Source of the DNA: Aureobasidium sp. EXF-3400
Lineage: Eukaryota; Ascomycota; Dothideomycetes; Dothideales; Saccotheciaceae
Direction: 5' to 3'
DNA: 18,813 nucleotides
Assembly: GCA_024195585.1 (NCBI GenBank)
Contig: SWBL01000581.1
Location: 1-18,813, forward strand
Shown here: piece by piece, positions 9,763-16,101 of the stretch
How the letters are laid out: each line of letters starts with the position of its first letter
Position numbering within the stretch: position 1 is the stretch's first letter
Position numbers and translations under genes: made by a program
The notes under the pieces: model-generated
Databases searched by the model: none
Seen by the model: only the letters and a program-made list of their open reading frames with translations
Told to the model about the DNA's origin: nothing

Positions 9763-11195
9763 ATGTCGAGTCTTCCAGGCTCTGGATGTATCGCCAAGCT
9801 CAATGCCTTCCAGCATAGCGCAAGGTCAAGAGCCCTGAGTGTAGAGGATAATAGGGCGCTCGATCTTGTTCGGAAGGCGTTAGAGATTGATGATCTTTTC
9901 TTTCTCATCATGGTAAGATAGCCCTCGAAAAGCATGCACCTCACATAACGAAACAACTCACAGGGTATCACTAGCAATCTTACGCCATGGCTCATAGTCT
10001 CTACTCCAAAGCCAATGATCTCTCGAGAGGTCACTGCTCACTGTTCTGGCCGCAGTCGACATTGAATGGCCTGAAGGTGGTCCAAAAACTGCTCTCATCC
10101 GAAACGCTCAGCGTCGGAACACAGTTGTTTCTACGCTCCTTTCCGGAACACGTCAACGTCTTCGGGACAAAAGTCGGTCACTATAAGCTCAAGTCTATCA
10201 AAGAGCGCTTGGAAGTGTGCTTCGCCAGTCCGGATGTAGAAAAAGCGCTTGGCGAGGCATCAACTACTCTTGCTCAAGAGTTTCACATCGATCTGCCTCG
10301 ATCCGTCTATTGTGTAGAAAGCACTGAGTACTATCCTTTTTTGCCTACAGGCACAACAGACGTCCAAACAACCGTCCGGACTCTCGGCAGACATTCCCAA
10401 CCACCAATTGCGACGCAGCTGAGAAGAGATTGTACTGTATCTTCCAAATATCCTCCAATGTATCGGTTGAAACTCCTCCATGGACCCTGTGGACGACACG
10501 CAGTACCACTTTCGTGCAAAAGACTTCCGCAAGGCCTAGCTGTATGGATGAACGGACAGAGGTATGAGCCCCGCGGTGAATCACTCGTCGAGGATGTCAC
10601 ATCAAACATGATGCAGAGTAACGAAGTTCGACTCGAGTTCAAGGCAGGAAGTACCGGCGCGAAGGGTGGCCTTTACTTCGCGGTCATCATCGAGCATCTG
10701 GTGTCTTTGAGTGGGAAGCAGATATTGGAGACTTGTGAAACCATCGACGCCAAAGATGTTCTGCGATGTATAACATCTTCCATGTCCAAGTATCAGGATT
10801 CCAGTACAAGCATCAGCGGAAGCTCGCCAGTAGTCAAGATTGATTTGCTCGAGCCGATCTCGCTATCTGGAATTTTCAACATACCTGTACGAGGACGCAA
10901 CTGTGTGCATCGCACTGCTTTCGACCTCAAAGTGTTTTTGGAAACACGACCTTCGCCGTCGGATCTGACAGCAACAACTGTTGAGAATGCCTGGAAATGC
11001 CCTATATGCCCTTCTTTGTGCACTCCCGAAATGCTGGTCATCGACGGGTTCCTCGTAAAGGTACGAGAGTATCTTGAAGCAGTGAAGAAGTTGGACACAA
11101 GATGTATCATTGTCCACCCTGACGGACATTGGCAACCCGTGGCAAGTCAAGCTGAGTCATACGGACTCACACCTGTGGTTTTGATAGATGATTGA
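9763..11195 (+). CDS. MIZ/SP-RING zinc-finger protein, probable SUMO E3 ligase family (two exons)
   Basis: Exon 2 is a long frame containing a C-terminal SP-RING: VRGRNCVHRTAFDL, then WKCPICP, LVIDGFL and HPDGHWQPV. With exon 1 counted, the zinc ligands C360, H362, C392 and C395 follow the C-x-H...C-x2-C pattern of PIAS/Siz proteins, which promote SUMO transfer from Ubc9 in the nucleus. A possible exon 1 (9763-9912) begins with ATG and ends at GTAAGA. A 62-nt intron to CACTAG (9974) keeps phase 0 and joins DDLFFLIM to QSYAMAHSLY in one continuous helical-looking segment. The total is then 456 aa. If exon 1 is wrong, the ATG at 9987 (GCCATGG context) gives 402 aa. Residues about 180-355 could be a PINIT-like region, which I cannot verify. 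No SAP domain is evident. The SP-RING call is secure; the ligase activity is inferred. Confidence 0.85.
9913..9974 (+). other. Candidate intron in the SP-RING gene
   Basis: The intron is 62 nt, with a GTAAGA donor directly after an ATG codon and a CACTAG acceptor. The nearer acceptor CTCACAG (9963) would put the downstream exon in a frame that stops before the SP-RING, so 9974 is preferred. In-frame stops inside the intron (TAG at 9922-9924 reading on from exon 1, and TAG at 9972-9974 reading back from exon 2) mean the two open frames connect only if it is removed. Confidence 0.55.
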
Positions 11196-12653
11196 CGATG
11201 AGCCCTTAGATAGACGACTTGGTGACTAGATAGAAATGCCGGGCTACGATAGATCGATTTTGGCATGTTTCGGTTCCCGGAGTCACGAGGCCTTACGCTA
11301 CAGCGGTGCGAGAACAGCTTCCAGACGTAGCCTATGCGCAATGTTTTATCCGGGAGTGGTACAACCCCAAAGCTTATCAATTCGATTTCAGATTCCTCAT
11401 CCTCGACCAAACTCTGTATCACCCCCTTATATAAAGATCTTCGCGTAGATTGAACGGAGAGACACTGTCTTCGACCTTCGAGTGGCTTCACTGCACGTGA
11501 CTCGCCCGTAATGCAATCCTTAACACCGTAAATCATGTTTGGACAACCAATCTCAAGGTCAAAATGAGGAAGCAAAAGCAGATGGCCGAGAGCTCTTCAC
11601 GTGTCTCAATCCTAACAGTCTAGACGCGAATTACTTCTGTAGCTTACAAGCTTTTTGCAACAATCGCAAGTTTTGGATCTTCAGATCAAACGGCTATACA
11701 CGCCCAATCTGTTAGAGTAATCTTGATGGCATAGACGTTCGAACGGACGAGTCAGTGAACAACTTCCCCCCGTCGCGCCTCGTTGACCTCATGGTTTCCC
11801 ATGGCCACTTCAATACAAGAGATAAATGCTTACCCAGCCACCGGTGAGTAACCCCATTGACGACAGCAGTTAGCCGAGTAGTCAACTTCCGCAAGGCCAT
11901 GATCTATCGACCAGAGTCTTTTGGTCTCTGGTCTCGAAAATTTCATGCACACTGCTAGCTTGACCAGTACGCGTCGTCTCCATCTAGATAATCTCGCGAA
12001 ACCCAACAAATCAGTTGCGGTGAGCTGTTGTAAGATCAGTAGCTATCCATAGCCAAACACGCTAAGACTCGCTTGATTGTACCACTACTGGTAAGGAGTC
12101 ATATCAGTGGCGGCGTGGCGCTGTAGCAATTTGTCTATCTACATGAGCGACAAGGCAGCTGGAATCGTTGGCGTCCACTTGTGAGCCCCAAATACGAAAG
12201 CTGACGTGGAAAAATACATCGACCAACGCGCGCAATATTCATGTCTGCGCGCATGAGCTCTAGACATAGAAATAGGTCGCATTGGAGCGGATGGTCTGAC
12301 TGTGCTGTGGGTAGCGGCATCCCCAGAGCTTTCTTATCTGTATATGTCAGTGAAACCATGCCCGGTTGCCCAGATTTATAAGCCAATCGTCGAGTTTCTC
12401 CGATGAGAGTCAGGAGAGTTGAACAATCAGGCAAGACTCTTGACCTCGGATTGCTTCAGATCTATCATCTTTGTTTGTTAGCAAGTCTACATAGAAAGAT
12501 TGGCCTTACGCGAACGTTCATCATGGTCAGTAAGGCTTGGGTTGCCACAAAATTCAGACGATCAGCAAGGCTTGTATCTACGTGGAATGTCAATATGACG
12601 TGAGATAAGATGAGTCGGAAGTTCATTGAAACGGAAATTGGACATTCTTATAA
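11196..12653. other. Mostly unassigned spacer with one weak coding-like patch
   Basis: No complete gene is supported. The best patch is a plus-strand open run at 11234-11434 with no ATG, reading YATAVREQL...CFIREWYNPKAYQFDFRF and then stopping. It could be an exon or relic. The minus-strand frame over the same bases (11147-11575) starts with TTG and looks less natural. Two CACGTG hexamers lie about 100 bp apart (11494-11499 and 11598-11603). Confidence 0.4.
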
Positions 12654-13358
12654 ATGCATGGCTGGAGTATTCGAAACCTTTTTCTCATCTCAAAGATGCT
12701 TGCAAATCTTCCCATCGAGGTCCTCATCCAGATAGCCGGCCTATTACCTCTGGTCTTACGATCACGGACGTTTCCACATCTATCCAGACTCATGTACAGT
12801 GCAGAGATCCTGTCATGGGAATGCCAAATCTCGAGAAGTACCAAACTTTTTGGCTGGGAGGCAAAGAAGGCCAGTATACAAAGGTTCATGTCATTACACG
12901 AAGACCTCCGGCAAGCCATCATACGCAACTCCCACACGATTCCGTTAGAGAATATCTACATCAGCAGCGTATATAGCGTCATGGCTCATACTATCCTCGG
13001 GAAAGCAGTCGAGCAAGCAACTATGGAAGATGCTAAATTTGAACCACTACTTAGAGAACTTGTCTTTTTATCTGATCGGGTGATTTCTCGACGACCATCA
13101 CCACCTGATAGTCGTTCTCAGATTGTGCTCAAGTTTCCGGCGAGGAGATACTGCTCGAAACAGCATTCGATCATGACGGGCGAAGACAACAGTTTCAGAG
13201 TGATAGTCATGATGGTTCAAAGAATCATCGACTCAGAACTTGATCATCCGGGCCACAAGATTTTACCGCTAAGTGCCTTCCAGGATGATGTTCAAACTTC
13301 TCGAATGAGATTAGAGCAGGACCAAATGATGGTTCAGTGCGATCAGACTGCAGACTAA
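12654..13358 (+). CDS. Hypothetical protein with F-box-like N-terminus, 234 aa
   Basis: The open frame runs from ATG 12654 to TAA 13356-13358. A second in-frame ATG at 12696 would place the motif MLANLPIEVLIQIAGLLP at the very N-terminus. That motif resembles the start of an F-box (L-x-x-L-P-x-E-[IV]-L-x-x-I), which docks proteins on Skp1 in SCF ubiquitin ligases. Only the first 20 or so residues resemble it, so the call is tentative. The rest is unrecognised, with helical stretches (ILGKAVEQATMEDAKFEPLLREL) and a basic, Ser/Pro-containing middle. No substrate-binding repeats are visible. The same frame stays open for a further 40 codons beyond the stop (to 13481) with protein-like content, so the gene may be truncated by a premature stop or be a pseudogene. 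It stands alone between long gene-free spacers. Confidence 0.45.
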   Translation: MHGWSIRNLFLISKMLANLPIEVLIQIAGLLPLVLRSRTFPHLSRLMYSAEILSWECQISRSTKLFGWEAKKASIQRFMSLHEDLRQAIIRNSHTIPLENIYISSVYSVMAHTILGKAVEQATMEDAKFEPLLRELVFLSDRVISRRPSPPDSRSQIVLKFPARRYCSKQHSIMTGEDNSFRVIVMMVQRIIDSELDHPGHKILPLSAFQDDVQTSRMRLEQDQMMVQCDQTAD

Positions 13359-13481
13359 GTAGCCGCTAGAATTGGAAGAGCATTCGAGCATGACAGTCCC
13401 CAGGTTTGGTTTCTGAAGACAGAAGACAACACCAAGATCAACCCGGCTGTGGGACCCCAAATCTCTACTGACATGGAGTAA

Positions 13482-14136
13482 TGGAAGTGACTTCGACGCT
13501 TGGGAACAAAAAAGCTCTTTAGGCATCAACTAACCACTTTCAACAGGAGACTGCATCTCTTTTCAGCTTCACGATCAGGTTACCATCAGTTTACTCTCTC
13601 GTTGCAGTCCATCAAGGACTAACATACTATTGAATCTAAAGCTAGTGCCTCAGCGAACAGACAGTACAGTCAGCTACCGTGGCGCCGGGGTAAGAAATAC
13701 GCAGCGAGAGATGTCTTTCAGTGACAGCTTAGTAACACTGCGCTTTGAGGCATACTGAGAAGCTGTCAAGTGAGACCGTAAAGGGCTGGCACAATAGGGT
13801 CTGGAGGGAAGATGGGAAGCTTTGTTGCGAAGTGCAAATCTCCTCAATCCAATAGCTTATCGATCTGTCTTCCTTTGACCCTGTTCACGCTTATGCTAAT
13901 CAATTGCTTCAATTCGAGTTACTCCGTTCTACAAATGCAGTAGTCGAAGCTAGATCCCGAATATCAGACGATCTAGGCTCATACTCTGCTATAACTGTAC
14001 AGGCCTAAGATTGCGATAGTCTAATTATGTTTTTGGATGTACGCATAAGTAGCTTGACTTGCTCGAAGTATATGTTGCTGCATAGCAGTCTGAGATTTCT
14101 GATTATCTGGAACATCAAACGTCTTCAGCAAGATGA
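13482..14136. other. Gene-free spacer
   Basis: Nothing was recognised on either strand beyond the possible readthrough tail of the F-box-like frame, which ends at 13481. It should hold the 3' ends of the two convergent flanking genes (12654-13358 and 14137-15288). Confidence 0.5.
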
Positions 14137-15288
14137 TCACGCGTCACCGACTAGCGTCCATGGTCTGCCAGCTTCGAATGCCCGATTCCGAAGTTCTTTG
14201 CCACGTGCATGGGCGAGCGACGTCCAGATCGCTAACTGAGTTTCGATGTCGCTTTTGACCTTGGACAGAACTTCCCTAGCTTGGCTTGTCGCTGTGCTGG
14301 AATCTGCAGCGGGTCCTGAGGTTCCTAGTACGGAGCCTATTTCCACAGCAATGTTCTTGAAACGATCATAGGAAGAATATTGCTCTTCGCCTCCAAAGCA
14401 TATTCCGTAACCATCACAATAGCACAGATGCTGCGACGGACAGTATTGGTATCCTTGGCCCCATATGTACTGCCAGATATACTCAAAGACCCGTCCTGAT
14501 AATCCGTCGTCCAGCTCTGTATCTATCAACCAACCGCGTAACTCCACGTAGCGCTGCCGAGGCACAGCCTGGATGATCTGTCGGGTCACGGCGACCTGAG
14601 CACAACACGGCTGGGCCAATGAAGTTGGTATCTGGTCATCTGGGAACAATTCGCTCCATGCGAGACCAATCACCGCGGTTTCCGGATGTTCTGCGTTGAA
14701 GCTCGTTTCGTATGGGAAGATATGGGGAGGACACCCGGGATCATGGTGACAGCGTAAATTGACGTAGCCGTTGCGAATCACATAGTCAGAGCTCAAGTAT
14801 CTCACCATCTCAGCTGTGTCCCGGTTTTGCAAGTCGTTGTTGTGCCACGCGAACTGATGTGCATGGACAAATAAGGTTATGTCACTCAAGTCTTCATACT
14901 CATTGATGACGTGTGTCAAGTACACCATAGCCTCATGGCCCTTGTTTACAGGGACGGAATACCTAGAGGAAGTGTTGTCAACGACGTAGATACGTGTCGC
15001 TAGGCTCGGATCGTCGCCCAACTCTGTATTCACCCATTCTGTGTCTTGGTCTGCCGTCGACGCGACCACCAAAGTTCTAGAATGAGATAGGCTCCAGTTT
15101 CCAAAGACCGGTAGATTGGAAGAGATGGTTGCAGACTCTGCTTCCAGCCGTGCAGTGATCTTTCTCTCTTTCATAAGATTGGTAAATTGACCGCTGAATG
15201 AGGTAAGGAATACGATAAGCATGAGTGTCGCACCACAGCAGGCGTAGATGACCCTCAAGATGCGATGCGCCGGGTGTAGATGCACCAT
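14137..15288 (-). CDS. DUF3431 domain-containing type II membrane protein
   Basis: 383 aa from the first ATG in a frame that is open further upstream without another ATG. A short basic N-terminus (HPAHR) is followed by one hydrophobic segment at about residues 11-32, suggesting a single-pass Golgi or ER type II protein with a luminal domain. Residues about 72-302 match the fungal DUF3431 family: LVVAST, IYVVDNT, NKGHEAMVYLTHVI, ITLFVHAHQFAWHN, LRCHHDPGCPP, PCCAQVAV, SGRVFEYIWQYIWG and HLCYCDGYGICFGG. The many cysteines in the second half are typical of the family and could form disulfides. Members are often compared with glycosyltransferase-like folds, but no activity is established to my knowledge. 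It is transcribed divergently from the RING-patatin gene, with about 0.8 kb between the starts. Confidence 0.9.
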   Translation of the reverse strand: MVHLHPAHRILRVIYACCGATLMLIVFLTSFSGQFTNLMKERKITARLEAESATISSNLPVFGNWSLSHSRTLVVASTADQDTEWVNTELGDDPSLATRIYVVDNTSSRYSVPVNKGHEAMVYLTHVINEYEDLSDITLFVHAHQFAWHNNDLQNRDTAEMVRYLSSDYVIRNGYVNLRCHHDPGCPPHIFPYETSFNAEHPETAVIGLAWSELFPDDQIPTSLAQPCCAQVAVTRQIIQAVPRQRYVELRGWLIDTELDDGLSGRVFEYIWQYIWGQGYQYCPSQHLCYCDGYGICFGGEEQYSSYDRFKNIAVEIGSVLGTSGPAADSSTATSQAREVLSKVKSDIETQLAIWTSLAHARGKELRNRAFEAGRPWTLVGDA

Positions 15289-15906
15289 GACGGGAACCAG
15301 AAAGCTTCTCGAAGGCTCTGAGACGCCGACTACGTTTTGAGCGTAACGACGAGCTAACACAGCGACAAGAGATGATGTAGAAGATACTGGAATTGTTGGG
15401 ACATGTGTAGGGGTGGACTGGATGGTCTGAGTCTCTGTCAATGATCTTATGGTCCATCTGGCTCCAATAAACGAACGGGTGGTAGATCTTGCCCCGCGGG
15501 AGGAAAGGTTTAGGCTAAAGCGGAATGATTGGAACGCAACACTGCACGGCTGTCATAACCAGAGATGGGACTGAACTGGGAGGCTCTCACTGTAATTTTC
15601 AAGCTGCCAAGTAAATGTGTGTATCGTAGTGGTCGGGCCCGCACCCAAAATTGTACTGCGCCCAAGATCACCGAAATAGTGGGCCATCGTGCAATTCACC
15701 TGTTCAGTAATGTACATGAGGTGCAGCCTTATCGATCTTGGGTGTCCTCATGCTCGTGAGCCCTCATCCTCTTCGGCCTCATAGGGTGACAAGGTGCTCT
15801 TCATAGCGGCCGGGGTGACTTCAACGGCAAAGGGTGTACTGTAATAAAAAAGAAAGGCCTGTGCACCATACTTTGCGCTGCTCACAATCTTGGGTATCCG
15901 TTATGC

Positions 15907-15914
15907 TGACGTCA
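15907..15914. promoter_or_regulatory. CRE palindrome TGACGTCA
   Basis: A perfect 8-bp TGACGTCA lies 171 bp upstream of the patatin ATG. This is the consensus site for ATF/CREB bZIP factors such as AtfA, which act in fungal stress responses. By chance such a site is expected roughly 0.3 times in a window this long. Its promoter position is favourable; binding is inferred. Confidence 0.5.
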
Positions 15915-15930
15915 TACTGGGCTCAGGAAC

Positions 15931-15936
15931 CACGTG
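15931..15936. promoter_or_regulatory. E-box CACGTG near the CRE
   Basis: CACGTG is the usual bHLH core. It lies 17 bp past the CRE and about 150 bp before the ATG. The hexamer occurs about six times in the window, close to chance, so only its position next to the CRE makes it worth noting. Confidence 0.3.
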
Positions 15937-16050
15937 AAGCGTGTTTGTCTTCACAATTCGTGGTTGCGCAGCCTTGAACAGCGGTCACTGTTCCTGGCCT
16001 CACATAAGCAGGGGAAATATTGTGCGGCTACCCAGAATATTCTACTACAT

Positions 16051-16101
16051 ATGTCAGTGCTGGGATGTTTTGGATTGTGTAACAATGCCTGTGAGGGCTG
16101 A
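16051..16101 (+). promoter_or_regulatory. Possible overlapping upstream ORF
   Basis: An ATG at 16051 opens a 16-codon frame that ends in TGA at 16099-16101 and overlaps the main patatin start (16085) out of frame. Its context (CAT before ATG) is weak compared with the main start (ACA before ATG). If the transcript includes it, it could dampen translation. It may instead lie upstream of the transcription start or in a 5' intron, since ATGTCAG could be an acceptor. Confidence 0.3.

Larger units (their letters stand above)
15289..16084. promoter_or_regulatory. Divergent intergenic region between DUF3431 and RING-patatin genes
   Basis: This spacer separates two start codons that face away from each other, so it should hold both promoters. 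Visible elements are an ATTGG (inverted CCAAT) at 15528-15532, placed to serve the DUF3431 gene, and a CRE plus an E-box on the patatin side. Short open frames within it lack support. Confidence 0.55.

Noticed and set aside
11147..11575. 142-codon minus-strand frame overlapping the end of the SP-RING gene
   Set aside because: It has a TTG start, overlaps a confident gene and competes with a more protein-like plus-strand frame.
11494..11603. Two CACGTG sites about 100 bp apart
   Set aside because: The hexamer appears about six times in the window, close to the four or five expected by chance, and there is no supported gene start nearby.
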